A stretch of 64,000 bases of DNA, taken from JAJFUB01 sp964622325 (GTDB lineage Bacteria > Armatimonadota > Zipacnadia > Zipacnadales > UBA11051). Shown one piece after another: positions 35,291 through 44,926 of this stretch. The DNA lies in assembly GCA_964622325.1 (NCBI GenBank), contig CAZUOJ010000005.1, positions 17,204 through 81,203 on the forward strand, written 5' to 3'. The first letter of the stretch is position 1; every line of letters starts with the position of its first letter. The notes below the pieces were generated by a model that did not search any database, was not told the DNA's origin, and worked only from the letters and a program-made list of their open reading frames with translations. A program made the translations under genes and the position numbers.

Positions 35291-37657
35291 CTATTTATCG
35301 CTGGCAGGGCACACATAGCTGGCAAGAATTTTTTTGACGCCTTGTTTCGGGAAGGCGATTATGAGCTCGGGATCCTCGCCCGCGCCCACGGAAACAACGA
35401 CGCCTTGGCCGAATTTGGGATGTGTAACGCGGCTGCCCGCGCGATAGAGACATTTTGTCTGGGAGGGCTGTTTGTGTTCTATGGGCTGGCGGGGCGTCGT
35501 CGCTGAAATTTCTAAAGAAGTGCGGGCGGCACGTCGCGGCGGAGGCGTTTCAGTGGCCGGAGGCGTCACAGACTGCTTCTCGGCGTGCCTTTCTCGACGC
35601 AGCCGCCCCTCGGCTTGCGCCTTACTGATGAGACTGACGATATCAATTTTATGTTGCCGGGATGTCTGGGCGAGCGCTTCCTCTTCAGGCGGAGGCAGCG
35701 GCGGCACAATCAGGGAAATGTCGCCCCGTCGCTCAATCAAATCTTCTGGCAAATCCGCTAAAAATCGTGAGGGGCGTTGCACTCGCCGGCTGCCAAAAAT
35801 CATTCGCGAACGCGCATGTGTCAGATACAGCATCCGCTGCGCGCGTGTAATGCCCACATAGCACAGACGCCGCTCTTCCTCCAATTGAAAAGCATCGCCC
35901 ATACTGCGCTCATGAGGGAAAATGCCTTCTTCCATCCCCGCCATAAAAACAATGGGAAATTCCAGGCCTTTAGCGCTGTGCACAGTCAACAAAGACACGC
36001 CGCTGCCCAAAGACTCTGCCTGATCGATATCCGAAATAAGCGCCACATGCTCCAAAAAGCTCAGCAAAGAAGGCTCCGGCTGGCGTTCCGCGAAGCGGGC
36101 AGCCACTGTAATCAGTTCCCCCAGATCATCCGCCTTATATTTGTCTTCTGCTTTGGCGGAATTTTGATAATAGGGGAGCAAGCCTGACAGCTCAAATGTC
36201 TGCCGCAAAAGTTCGGGGAGCGGGAGATGATCCACAAGACGGCGTAGCCTGTCCAGCAGCGCCACAAAATCTGCCACGGCCTCTTTTGCGCGCGGCGAAA
36301 GCTCCTCTAGGGTGTGCACACGCCGACATGCTTCTTCCAGCGGAATATCTTCCCGATGCGCCAGCCGATCCAGCGCCGCTAATGTCTTATCGCCAATGCC
36401 GCGCGCCGGCGTATTGATAATGCGCCGCAGGGAGATGCTGTCCGCAGGATTGGCGAGCACACGCAAATACGCCAGCGCATCCTTAATCACAGCCCGATCA
36501 TAAAAGCGCAGCCCCCCCACGACTTCATAGGGCAATCCCGCCTGCAACAGATATTGTTCAAATAGACGCGACATCGCGTTTGTGCGATACAAAATAGCGT
36601 AATCGCCGGGGCGGGCATTGCCGCAGCGCACTTGCGCCGCGATTGTGTTGGCAATCCATTCCGCCTCTTCTTCTTCATTAATGGCTTGATATACAACGAC
36701 ATTTTCTCCTGGCGGATTCTCCGTCCACAGCCGCTTTTCCGCCCGGGCGGGATTGTGTTTGATGACTTCATAGGCGCAGGCCAGGATTTTTTGTGTGCTG
36801 CGATAATTTTGTTCCAGCTTAATCACACGGGCCTGCGGATAATCCTGCTCAAAAGCCAAAATTATGCCCACATTAGCGCCCCGCCAGCCATAAATGCTTT
36901 GATCATCATCCCCGACAACGCACAGATTGCCGCGCTCGCCCGCCAGCAAGCGTACAAGGCGATATTGGGCGTAATTGATGTCCTGATATTCGTCCACAAG
37001 AATATAGCGAAAGCGCTCCTGCAGCCGCCGCCGCACCGACGGCTTGCGTTCTAACAGCTCCACTGTTTTCATCAGCAAATCATCAAAATCCAGTGCCTGA
37101 TTTGCCTCCAGGCGCCGCTGATAATGGGCATAGACGCGCTGGGCGATTTCGTCCAGCGGCCCCTTGCGTGTTCGCCGATAATTTTGCACATCAACAAGCT
37201 CATTTTTGGCGTTGCTGATGCGATTGAGAATTTCTGTAGGAGAATATTTTTCTTCCGCCGGGCTGTCGCCATCCAGCAACGACAACGCTTCCTTGACAAG
37301 CGCTAATTGATCCGATTCATCATAAATCGTGAAGGTCGGGGGAATGCCAATAGATTCTCCCTCCTGGCGCAATATCCGGGCGCAAATGGCATGGAATGTT
37401 CCCGTCCACAGGCTCTTGGCTTGTTCCCCAATGAGCGCGGCGATGCGCTCTTTGAGCTCGTCGGCGGCTTTATTGGTGAAAGTCACAGCCAGAATATGAT
37501 ACGGCGGAATGCCGCACTCGCGAATCATATACGCGATGCGATATGTGAGCGTGCGCGTTTTGCCAGAGCCCGCCCCTGCAAAAATGAGCACAGGCCCTTC
37601 TATTGTTTGCACAGCCTCCCGCTGCGGGGGATTGAGATGCGATAATAGCGCTGACAA
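35291..37657 (-). CDS. UvrD/PcrA-type DNA helicase
   Basis: 788 residues from TTG 37657. The choice rests on CGGAGGA (37664-37670) ending 6 nt before it; the only longer option in frame, 37765, is also a TTG and lacks such a site. Superfamily 1A motifs are present: LNPPQREAV (Q motif), FAGAGSGKT (Walker A), VTFTNKAADELKERI, LVDEYQDIN (Walker B), GDDDQSIYGWRGA, and VGITRAQRMLYLTHA near the end. It unwinds DNA 3' to 5' in excision repair and at stalled forks. The C-terminal SH3-like piece (GSRVTHPKFGQGVVVSV) is the PcrA tail that binds RNA polymerase. Confidence 0.95.
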   Translation of the reverse strand: MSALLSHLNPPQREAVQTIEGPVLIFAGAGSGKTRTLTYRIAYMIRECGIPPYHILAVTFTNKAADELKERIAALIGEQAKSLWTGTFHAICARILRQEGESIGIPPTFTIYDESDQLALVKEALSLLDGDSPAEEKYSPTEILNRISNAKNELVDVQNYRRTRKGPLDEIAQRVYAHYQRRLEANQALDFDDLLMKTVELLERKPSVRRRLQERFRYILVDEYQDINYAQYRLVRLLAGERGNLCVVGDDDQSIYGWRGANVGIILAFEQDYPQARVIKLEQNYRSTQKILACAYEVIKHNPARAEKRLWTENPPGENVVVYQAINEEEEAEWIANTIAAQVRCGNARPGDYAILYRTNAMSRLFEQYLLQAGLPYEVVGGLRFYDRAVIKDALAYLRVLANPADSISLRRIINTPARGIGDKTLAALDRLAHREDIPLEEACRRVHTLEELSPRAKEAVADFVALLDRLRRLVDHLPLPELLRQTFELSGLLPYYQNSAKAEDKYKADDLGELITVAARFAERQPEPSLLSFLEHVALISDIDQAESLGSGVSLLTVHSAKGLEFPIVFMAGMEEGIFPHERSMGDAFQLEEERRLCYVGITRAQRMLYLTHARSRMIFGSRRVQRPSRFLADLPEDLIERRGDISLIVPPLPPPEEEALAQTSRQHKIDIVSLISKAQAEGRLRRERHAEKQSVTPPATETPPPRRAARTSLEISATTPRQPIEHKQPSQTKCLYRAGSRVTHPKFGQGVVVSVGAGEDPELIIAFPKQGVKKILASYVCPASDK

Positions 37658-37663
37658 CGACAA

Positions 37664-37670
37664 TCCTCCG
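37664..37670 (-). promoter_or_regulatory. ribosome-binding site that sets the TTG start of the helicase gene
   Basis: CGGAGGA on the minus strand, six bases before TTG 37657. No ATG or GTG start is available in the same frame nearby, so this site decides the start. Confidence 0.75.
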
Positions 37671-37821
37671 TTTTCGTCGTAACTTTTTAAAGATTTTCCA
37701 ATCTCTCTCTTTGTCTCTAACGCCGGAGCAACAAACAAGCCTGACAGGCCTCGCCTGTTTGTCAAGGCCTCTTGGGAAGCTCAAGCAGGCGTTGAGACGA
37801 GGGCTGCCTCATTATTTTATT

Positions 37822-39468
37822 TTATTCTGCTGTATCTTCTGCTGACAATTCAGTGGAAATGCCGTGTGTGCGGCAATATTCCAGGGCGGCGCCAATAAAC
37901 CCGCGAAACAGAGGATGAGCCCGATTCGGACGCGATTTGAATTCCGGATGGAATTGGCTGGCAATGAAGAAAGGATGATCGGGCAGCTCGATCATCTCCA
38001 CAAGATCCCCCTCCGGCGATGTGCCGCAAAAAACCATGCCCTTTTCTGCCAGGATTGGCCGATAGGCGTTATTGACTTCCAGCCGATGCCGATGCCGTTC
38101 CGAAATTTCCCGACAATCATAGAGGCGCTCTGCCAATGTGCCCTCCTTGAGCACACACGGATAGGCCCCCAGGCGCATTGTGCCGCCCAAGCGTGTAATG
38201 TATTCCTGTTCCTTTAAATATACAATCACAGGATGGGGCGTGGCTTCATCAAATTCCTTGGAATTAGCGCCCTCTAAGCCGCACACATTCCGGGCAAATT
38301 CTATCACGGCAATTTGCAGCCCCAGGCATAGCCCCAGATAGGGAATTTTATTTTCGCGTGCATATTGCGCCGCCAGAATTTTCCCCTCAATGCCCCGATC
38401 GCCAAAGCCCCCCGGAACGAGAATGCCGCCCACATCGCCTAAAAGCTCCGCCACTGTCTCCTTTTTCACTTTTTCCGAATCGACATATTTGATATGCACG
38501 CGCACTTGATGATGAATGCCGCCGTGATGAAGCGCCTCTGTGACGGACAGATAGGCGTCATGCAGATTCATGTATTTGCCAACCATTGCCACCCGCACTT
38601 GCCCTTTCGGATTCTTCAGCCGCTCCAGCATCTGCTGCCAATCCGTCATATTCAGCGGCCGTCGCGGCAAATGCAGCACATCTGTGACGAGATCGGCAAT
38701 CCCCTGACGCTCCATCGCCAGCGGAATCTCATACAGCGAATTTTTTACATCTAACGCCTCAATAATCGCCTCGGGCGGCAAATCACAAAACAGAGCTAAT
38801 TTCGCCCGGATATTGTCATCCAGGGGATAGGGCGTGCGGGCGACAAGAATATCCGGCGATATGCCCACACGGCGCAGCTCCTGCACCGAATGTTGTGTGG
38901 GCTTCGTTTTCAGCTCCCCGACTGTGCTCAAATACGGAATTAATGTCACATGGATATAACACACATTTTCGTCCCCCACATCTCGCCGCATCTGGCGAAT
39001 CGCCTCTAAGAACGGCAGGCCCTCGATATCGCCCACTGTGCCGCCGATTTCCACTAAACAAATTTCTTTATCATTGGCATAAGCGCGGATGCGCTCTTTT
39101 ATTTCGTCCGTGATGTGTGGAATCACTTGCACTGTCTTGCCCAGATAATAATCCCCTTGCCGCTCTTTTTCTATCACGGAACCATAAATTTTGCCCGTCG
39201 TGATATTGGACAGATCACACAGCGGCTCATCCACAAAACGCTCATAATGGCCCAAATCCAGATCCGTCTCGGCGCCGTCATCCGTCACATAGACTTCTCC
39301 ATGCTGGAAGGGATTCATCAAGCCGGCATCCACATTGATATAGGGATCCACTTTAATCAAGCCCACGCGATAGCCGCGATCCTTCAGCAAACGCCCGAGC
39401 GAAGCCGTTGTAATGCCCTTCCCGATTGCGGATACAACGCCGCCTGTGACGAAAACATATTTGGCCAT
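37822..39468 (-). CDS. pyrG: CTP synthase
   Basis: 548 residues. It makes CTP from UTP, ATP and glutamine. The opening KYVFVTGGVVSAIGKGITTA and the KVDPYINVDAGLMNPFQHGE metal/nucleotide site are diagnostic. The glutaminase domain has the nucleophile Cys in LGLCLGLQIAVIEF and the His-Glu pair in SQFHPEFKSRP. Nothing is missing. It is followed by 56 bp and then the helicase frame on the same strand. A possible promoter is noted about 125 bp upstream. Confidence 0.97.
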   Translation of the reverse strand: MAKYVFVTGGVVSAIGKGITTASLGRLLKDRGYRVGLIKVDPYINVDAGLMNPFQHGEVYVTDDGAETDLDLGHYERFVDEPLCDLSNITTGKIYGSVIEKERQGDYYLGKTVQVIPHITDEIKERIRAYANDKEICLVEIGGTVGDIEGLPFLEAIRQMRRDVGDENVCYIHVTLIPYLSTVGELKTKPTQHSVQELRRVGISPDILVARTPYPLDDNIRAKLALFCDLPPEAIIEALDVKNSLYEIPLAMERQGIADLVTDVLHLPRRPLNMTDWQQMLERLKNPKGQVRVAMVGKYMNLHDAYLSVTEALHHGGIHHQVRVHIKYVDSEKVKKETVAELLGDVGGILVPGGFGDRGIEGKILAAQYARENKIPYLGLCLGLQIAVIEFARNVCGLEGANSKEFDEATPHPVIVYLKEQEYITRLGGTMRLGAYPCVLKEGTLAERLYDCREISERHRHRLEVNNAYRPILAEKGMVFCGTSPEGDLVEMIELPDHPFFIASQFHPEFKSRPNRAHPLFRGFIGAALEYCRTHGISTELSAEDTAE

Positions 39469-39596
39469 GTCTGCACCTGCTGATTCTCTTAAAGCTAGCC
39501 AGATTATCGTTGTAAAAGCCTTCCGCGGCGTGAATAAAGCCTTCCGCCACGCAAAAATCTTATCTCGCTGCCCAAAGCCCTTTTGGCTTTGCTATT

Positions 39597-39625
39597 ATAT
39601 TAAAGAAAGTCTCCCCAGCCTTCAA
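39597..39625 (-). promoter_or_regulatory. possible pyrG promoter
   Basis: TTGAAG (39620-39625) and TAATAT (39597-39602) are 17 bp apart on the minus strand, about 130 bp before the pyrG ATG. An overlapping TATAAT (39594-39599) would have a 20-bp spacer. Each hexamer matches consensus at four of six positions in the first pairing. Confidence 0.35.
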
Positions 39626-39727
39626 CACAAAACGCTCTGCCTGTCCCACTCTGTTGTAAAATTTTCCCGTGGCGAAAATATAACAACGCTGTGCAGGGCT
39701 GCTCTTTGCATCTATTTGGCAGGCGCC

Positions 39728-40318
39728 TCAATCACTGCTTTTAGGCTCTTCCCCGCGTGTCGCCGGACTGTCCTCTTGTCCAGCTGAGCTTTCTGCTTCT
39801 GCGGCGCCCGCCGGCTCAGGCGCTGGAGCGGCGCTCACTTTTTCCGCGCCCGCCCTTTCCGGCGCCTCGTGGGGCTCTTCGGGCGCCTCCATTTGTTCTG
39901 CTTGAATAACAGGCGCCTCCTCGACAGCTTTTGCCTCTTTTGTGTCCTCTGCTTCTTCCGTCAAAGGCGCTTCATCGGCCAGCTCGGGCAAATCCACACC
40001 CTGGGCCAAGCCCGCCGCCCGGATCTGCTCGATTTGCTTTTTGAGCTGGCTGATTTCGCCGAGGATGGCGTCAATCCGCTGACAATCTGTCAGCACATCT
40101 TGATTGCGCACTTTGCCCTGTCCGTGGAGCGCGTACACTTTTACGCCAATTTGGCGCAGCAGCTCCTGGCGCTCCTTCTCCAGCCGCCGGATTTGTCCGG
40201 AGAGCCGTTGTATTTGTGCCCGTTGCTCTATTATTTCCGCAGCCGTTTCGCCTGTTTCCTTCGCGCTGCGCCAAAACAATCGGCCCAGCTCCCGCACTCG
40301 CGACATAAAATCCGCCAT
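39728..40318 (-). CDS. coiled-coil protein with acidic low-complexity tail
   Basis: 196 residues, not assigned to a named family. Residues 1-105 are helical with a coiled coil (RAQIQRLSGQIRRLEKERQE, and EISQLKKQIEQI). Residues about 115-196 are a disordered tail rich in Glu, Ala and Pro. There is no signal peptide or membrane segment. The N-terminal part resembles small proteins annotated as 'zinc ribbon/coiled-coil' or DUF, but no Cys pair is present. It starts 15 bp after the radical SAM gene's stop and is probably in the same transcript. Confidence 0.65.
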   Translation of the reverse strand: MADFMSRVRELGRLFWRSAKETGETAAEIIEQRAQIQRLSGQIRRLEKERQELLRQIGVKVYALHGQGKVRNQDVLTDCQRIDAILGEISQLKKQIEQIRAAGLAQGVDLPELADEAPLTEEAEDTKEAKAVEEAPVIQAEQMEAPEEPHEAPERAGAEKVSAAPAPEPAGAAEAESSAGQEDSPATRGEEPKSSD

Positions 40319-40333
40319 CTTGCCGCCTCCTTT

Positions 40334-41245
40334 TTAATAATCGATGTCCAGCCGATGTAATCCGGCTTTCCTTGCAGCGCGTACAGCGGCCTCATATTCC
40401 TGATGTGTTATGCGGCGGGCAATTTCCGACACTTCAAACGCCCGATAGCATGGCCGATATTGCGCCATCACATTCACATAAATCTCCGGATCCAGCGCCG
40501 CAATAAATTCCATCACAGGCTGTGTTGTGGAAAAATCATGGGGCATAACGAGATGGCGCACAAGCAAGCCCCGCCGCGCTAGGCCTCGCTCATCTATCTC
40601 CAGCGGCCCCGTTTGCCGATACATCTCGCGCACGGCTTCTTTCATCCGCTCGGGATAATCCGGCGCCTGGCAAAGCCGTTGCGCTATTTGGGAATCTATA
40701 AATTTGGCATCTGGCATGTAAATATCCACAATGCCTTCCAGAAGCCGTAAGGCTTCCACGCTCTCGTAGCCGCCACAATTATACACGATGGGGAGCCGCA
40801 GCCCCAAGGGGATGGCCGCCCGAATGGCTTGCATAATTTGCGGCATGAAATGCGTTGGCGTCACGAAATTGATGTTATGGCAGCCGCGCTGTTGCAAAAG
40901 AAGCATAATATAAGCCAGGCGCTCTGGCGCCAGCTCCTGGCCGGCCAGAATGTTATGGCTAATGTCGTAATTTTGACAAAACAGGCAGCCCAGATTGCAG
41001 CCGGAAAAGAAAATCGTGCCCGAGCCGCCCACGCCCACAAGCGGCCGCTCCTCCCCAAAATGCGGCCCATAGCTGGCCACTCGCGCCAACGCTCCGCCTT
41101 GACAAAAGCCTTTTTCGCCTGCCAGACGATTCACACGGCATTGGCGCGGACACAATGTGCATGCCGCCAAAAGGCCCTGGGCCGCTTCAAGGCGCTGCTG
41201 CCATTCCTCTGCCGTAAGATTTAAATAGCTGGGATAAGCCGCCAT
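40334..41245 (-). CDS. PflA-like radical SAM protein
   Basis: 303 residues from ATG 41245; a TTG at 41296, overlapping the end of surE, is an alternative. The radical SAM cluster motif C83-NLG-C87-LF-C90 is intact (SGCNLGCLFCQNYDIS). The N-terminal Cys29, Cys32, Cys36 and Cys48 (CTLCPRQC … GFC) are conserved in this subgroup, annotated as pyruvate-formate-lyase-activating-enzyme-like. Such proteins cleave S-adenosylmethionine to start radical chemistry; the target is unknown. No glycyl-radical enzyme gene is near. It follows surE closely on the same strand. Confidence 0.86.
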   Translation of the reverse strand: MAAYPSYLNLTAEEWQQRLEAAQGLLAACTLCPRQCRVNRLAGEKGFCQGGALARVASYGPHFGEERPLVGVGGSGTIFFSGCNLGCLFCQNYDISHNILAGQELAPERLAYIMLLLQQRGCHNINFVTPTHFMPQIMQAIRAAIPLGLRLPIVYNCGGYESVEALRLLEGIVDIYMPDAKFIDSQIAQRLCQAPDYPERMKEAVREMYRQTGPLEIDERGLARRGLLVRHLVMPHDFSTTQPVMEFIAALDPEIYVNVMAQYRPCYRAFEVSEIARRITHQEYEAAVRAARKAGLHRLDIDY

Positions 41246-41288
41246 ATATGCCGCCTGCTTGGGATGCGAACAAGAAAGCGCTTCTGGC

Positions 41289-42068
41289 TCAGCCAAAGAG
41301 CTTCATATCCTGTAGCCGCTGCATAAATTCCCCTAACGGCGCGTATGTTAAATCTCCCGTCAGATCAAAATGCACAGGCGTAACAGAGACATAGCCCGCG
41401 CGGACGGCTTGAATATCTGTCCCTTCGCCACAATCGGCTTCTAAGGGCTCGCCGCTAAACCAATAATAGGGGCGTCCACGCGGATCCTCGTGCTTGCTCA
41501 AGATATTCGCATATTTGCGGCGTCCCAGGCGTGTCAGACGCGCCCCTTTTAATTGCTCCGGAGGCACATTGGGCACATTGATGTTGAAAAATGTATCTGG
41601 CGGCAACGGCCATTGTTCCTGCGCCGCCAAGACAAATTTTTGGGCGAATTCCGCCGCCCCCGCATAGATAACATCCGTATAGGCGCATACAGAAAGCGCC
41701 AGGCTGGGCAAGCCCTGTAAAGCGCCTTCCATCGCCGCCGACACTGTGCCTGAATACAGCACTTCCTCGCCTAAATTTGCCCCGGCATTGATGCCTGAAA
41801 GAATCATATCCGGCTGTGGCAAATCGCTCAAGCTCGCCAGAATCACACAATCAGCCGGCGTGCCATTGCTGGCGTAGGCGGCGATTGTGCCCGGCATTTC
41901 CACAGGCTCCAGCCGTAAGGGCTTGTGCAAAGTAATCGCATGGCCAATAGCGCTTTGCTGCCGCTCTGGAGCGATGACGAGCACTTCGACAATCTCTGCG
42001 AGCGCTTGCACAAGCGCCCGCAACCCTTCCGCCCAAATCCCATCATCATTTGTGACTAAAACTCTCAT
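41289..42068 (-). CDS. surE: 5'/3'-nucleotidase SurE
   Basis: 259 residues. It removes phosphate from nucleoside monophosphates and helps stationary-phase survival. The start RVLVTNDDGIWAEGLRAL has the metal-binding Asp pair D8-D9, and the other family markers are APERQQSAIGHAIT, NGTPADCVILA and SGINAGANLGEEVLYSGTV. GGAGAAC precedes the ATG. serA lies 18 bp upstream on the same strand. Confidence 0.95.
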   Translation of the reverse strand: MRVLVTNDDGIWAEGLRALVQALAEIVEVLVIAPERQQSAIGHAITLHKPLRLEPVEMPGTIAAYASNGTPADCVILASLSDLPQPDMILSGINAGANLGEEVLYSGTVSAAMEGALQGLPSLALSVCAYTDVIYAGAAEFAQKFVLAAQEQWPLPPDTFFNINVPNVPPEQLKGARLTRLGRRKYANILSKHEDPRGRPYYWFSGEPLEADCGEGTDIQAVRAGYVSVTPVHFDLTGDLTYAPLGEFMQRLQDMKLFG

Positions 42069-42086
42069 CTATAAGTTCTCCACGCC

Positions 42087-43673
42087 CTAAAAAGCAATTT
42101 TACAGGTCCGCACAACGCCATCCAATTTTTGAATGCGCGCCATTATCTCCTCGGGCACATCGCCCTGTACTGTCAGCGCCATCAGCCCAATTTCTTGGGG
42201 CGCCTCGCGGCTGACTTGAATGGCAGAGATATTGATGCCGGCTTCGCCTAGCAGTGTGCCAACTTTTCCAATAAAGCCCGGCCGCGAGGGCGCTTGCCGC
42301 CAGATGAACAAAGCTGTGCCTTCGGGCGGCAAATCCAAATCATAGCCCTCAATGTCAATAATGCGCGGACGCCCCCGATCCAGCACTGCTCCAGCGACTT
42401 TTATCTTCTGATCGGCTGTGACGCGCAGCTCCAACACGGCCGTAAAGCCCCGATCGTCTTGCAGCCGCGTTTGGGCTAATTCAATATGTCGCTCCTTCGC
42501 CAGCAGCGGGGCGTTAATAATGTTAAGGGGCTCTTCTGTCGTGCCGGCTAGCAGCGCCACAAGCGCCGTGGCATTGAGATGGGCCAGATATTCGGGCGCT
42601 AAATCGGCCGAACACAACACTTCGACACGACGCAAAGCCCCACGCCCCCCAATTAAAGCCCGTGCCAGCTTTCCTAAAGCCTCTGCTAAGGGCAAATAAG
42701 GCGCCAGGCGCTGCCGCACTTCCGCTGGCAATATAGGCACATTCACGGGCCAGCGGGGCAGCCTCCCCGCCAGCACATCCACAACTTGTCGCGCCGCATC
42801 CACAGCCACATTAATCTGGGCTTCTTGCGTCATTGCGCCGACATGGGGCGTTACAATGACATTGGGCAAGGAAAGCAACTCTTGATTGTGCGGCGGCTCT
42901 TCGGCAAAAACATCCAGCGCGGCCGCAGCCAGGCGTCCCGCGCGCAAAGCAGCTACAAGCGCCTGTTCATCTACAAGCGAGCCGCGGGCTGTATTGATGA
43001 AAATAGCGCCGGGCTTCATCTGAGCAAATTCCTCTGCCCCAAACATCCCTGTTGTTTCCGCGCTGGCGACAGCATGCAGGCTCACAACATCGGCCTGTTG
43101 CAGCAAAGCGGATAGCTCTGTCAACTCTGCGCCCACTGCCGCTGCTCGTTCCGGCGCCACATACGGATCATACGCCAAAATCTGCATTCCCAGCGCGCGT
43201 GCCAGCCGCGCGACTTCTGTCCCGATATTTCCCAGCCCTACAATCCCCAATATCTTGCCCCGTAATTGGCATCCCTGATAGGCGCTTTTTGTCCACACGC
43301 CTGCTTTTAAGGCTGTGTGAGCTTGCGGAATGCGGCGCGCCGCTGCCAGCATCAGCGCAATTGTATGCTCCGCCACGGCGATAATATTGCCCGCAGGGGC
43401 ATTGACAACTAATATCCCCCGCCGCGTCGCCGCCGCCACATCAATATTGTCCACGCCCACGCCCGCACGGGCAATCACACGACAGCGCGCCGCCGCCTGA
43501 AGCACGCGGCTTGTTATTTTCGTGGCGCTGCGCACCACTATGGCCTCAAAAGGAGGCACAATAGACACGAGCTCCTCTTCCGAAAGCCCAAGATGAATTT
43601 CGACATCCCCGGCTTCCCGCAAAATCGCCAGGCCCTCTTCAGCCAGAGAATCACACACGAGAATCTTGGCCAT
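42087..43673 (-). CDS. serA: D-3-phosphoglycerate dehydrogenase (long form)
   Basis: 528 residues, the long form with substrate, NAD-binding, intervening and ACT domains. NAD site GIVGLGNIGTEVARLA; catalytic Arg, Glu and His lie in the expected motifs (INTARGSLVDEQAL, DVFAEEPP, VTPHVGAMT). The C-terminal ACT domain (GFIGKVGTLLGEAGINISAI) normally senses serine. It oxidises 3-phosphoglycerate to phosphohydroxypyruvate, the first step of serine synthesis. The class V aminotransferase gene 104 bp upstream on the same strand may do the next step. Confidence 0.96.
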   Translation of the reverse strand: MAKILVCDSLAEEGLAILREAGDVEIHLGLSEEELVSIVPPFEAIVVRSATKITSRVLQAAARCRVIARAGVGVDNIDVAAATRRGILVVNAPAGNIIAVAEHTIALMLAAARRIPQAHTALKAGVWTKSAYQGCQLRGKILGIVGLGNIGTEVARLARALGMQILAYDPYVAPERAAAVGAELTELSALLQQADVVSLHAVASAETTGMFGAEEFAQMKPGAIFINTARGSLVDEQALVAALRAGRLAAAALDVFAEEPPHNQELLSLPNVIVTPHVGAMTQEAQINVAVDAARQVVDVLAGRLPRWPVNVPILPAEVRQRLAPYLPLAEALGKLARALIGGRGALRRVEVLCSADLAPEYLAHLNATALVALLAGTTEEPLNIINAPLLAKERHIELAQTRLQDDRGFTAVLELRVTADQKIKVAGAVLDRGRPRIIDIEGYDLDLPPEGTALFIWRQAPSRPGFIGKVGTLLGEAGINISAIQVSREAPQEIGLMALTVQGDVPEEIMARIQKLDGVVRTCKIAF

Positions 43674-43777
43674 TGTCCTTAGCCTATTGTCCTGGAATGC
43701 GCTTAGCTTTTATATTGCCGTCTGCGCTCTTCTTTATGCTTTGGCTTAAACAAAAACAAAATAGCTTTACAATGGCT

Positions 43778-44926
43778 TTAAACAAATCCATAATAGGCGT
43801 CTTCCAGCGCCGTCAGCACTGTTTCCACATCACACGAATGCCCCATTTCCTTAAGCTCCCGCGCCACCGCTTCCCATGTACGCAGCAAATCTTCGATCTG
43901 CGCCGCGCCCAGATGGCCAATGCGAAAAATCTTTCCTTTTAATTTATCCTGGCCTCCCGAGATAATAATCCCATAGCCCTCGCGCACACGCGCCACTAAT
44001 TCGCTGGAATTCATTTCGGCAGGCATGCGAATGGCTGTCACAATGGGGCTGGCGCAATCCTCGCCTGCCAGCAATTCCAATCCCGCCGCTCGGGCAGCGG
44101 CACGGCAGGCACGCATCAGGCGCCAATGCCGATGTTGAAAATGCGCCACGCCTTCTTTGTTAATGATCCGCAAAGAGGCTTGCAACGCCAAAATCAAATT
44201 CACATTGGGCGTGTAAGGCGTCTGGCCGTTTTCCAGCGCGGCCCTGGCTTTGAGCAGATCAAAATAATAGCGCGGCATACGCGCCTTTTGAGCTGCCTCC
44301 CAGCCTTGCGCGCTCAAACAGACAAAAGCCAGGCCCGGCGGCAGCATCAGCGCTTTTTGTGAGCCAGCCGCCGCTGCCGCCAGCCCTGTTTCATCCATCT
44401 GGATAGGCATCCCCCCGATGGCGCTTACGCAATCTGCAATCGCCAACGCGCCAACATTCCGGGCCGCTTCCGCCAGTGCCGGAGCGTCCTGAAATACGCC
44501 TGTCGATGTCTCGTTGAGGACAAACAAAAGAGCCTGATAGGAGCCTGTCTGCAAACGCGCCTCGACATCTTCTGGATGGGCGGCCTCTCCTGGCTCCACA
44601 AGCAGCCAATCCACTTCTGCCCCATAAGCGGCCGCAATGTCTCCCATCCGCTCGCCAAATTTCCCTCCCGCAATTGCCAGAACGCGCTCCCCTGGAGATA
44701 AAAGATTCACAATGCTGGCTTCCACAGCGCCTGTGCCCGAGCTTGTAAGAATCAAAACGGGCTCTTTTGTTTCAAACAGGGCCTGCAGGCCTTCTGTGCA
44801 TTCCTGCAGGATTTCGGCGAAAGCAGGCCCGCGATGATAGAGGCTCGGGCGCGCCAGCGCCTCCCGCACTTCCGGCGGCAAATTTGTTGGCCCGGGAATC
44901 ATGAGCAAAGGATCCATTTCCATCAT
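43778..44926 (-). CDS. class V aminotransferase (alanine/serine-glyoxylate type)
   Basis: 382 residues. The PLP-binding Lys191 lies in AAGSQKALMLPPG and the Asp that holds the pyridine nitrogen is D165 in AIADCVSAIGG. The opening LLMIPGPTNLPPEVREA is typical of serine-pyruvate/alanine-glyoxylate aminotransferases. Adjacent serA suggests that it converts phosphohydroxypyruvate to phosphoserine, as related enzymes do in some archaea and bacteria without SerC. The start overlaps the stop of the upstream nucleotidyltransferase gene by 4 bp (ATGA). ATG 44923 is an alternative. Confidence 0.9.
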   Translation of the reverse strand: MMEMDPLLMIPGPTNLPPEVREALARPSLYHRGPAFAEILQECTEGLQALFETKEPVLILTSSGTGAVEASIVNLLSPGERVLAIAGGKFGERMGDIAAAYGAEVDWLLVEPGEAAHPEDVEARLQTGSYQALLFVLNETSTGVFQDAPALAEAARNVGALAIADCVSAIGGMPIQMDETGLAAAAAGSQKALMLPPGLAFVCLSAQGWEAAQKARMPRYYFDLLKARAALENGQTPYTPNVNLILALQASLRIINKEGVAHFQHRHWRLMRACRAAARAAGLELLAGEDCASPIVTAIRMPAEMNSSELVARVREGYGIIISGGQDKLKGKIFRIGHLGAAQIEDLLRTWEAVARELKEMGHSCDVETVLTALEDAYYGFV

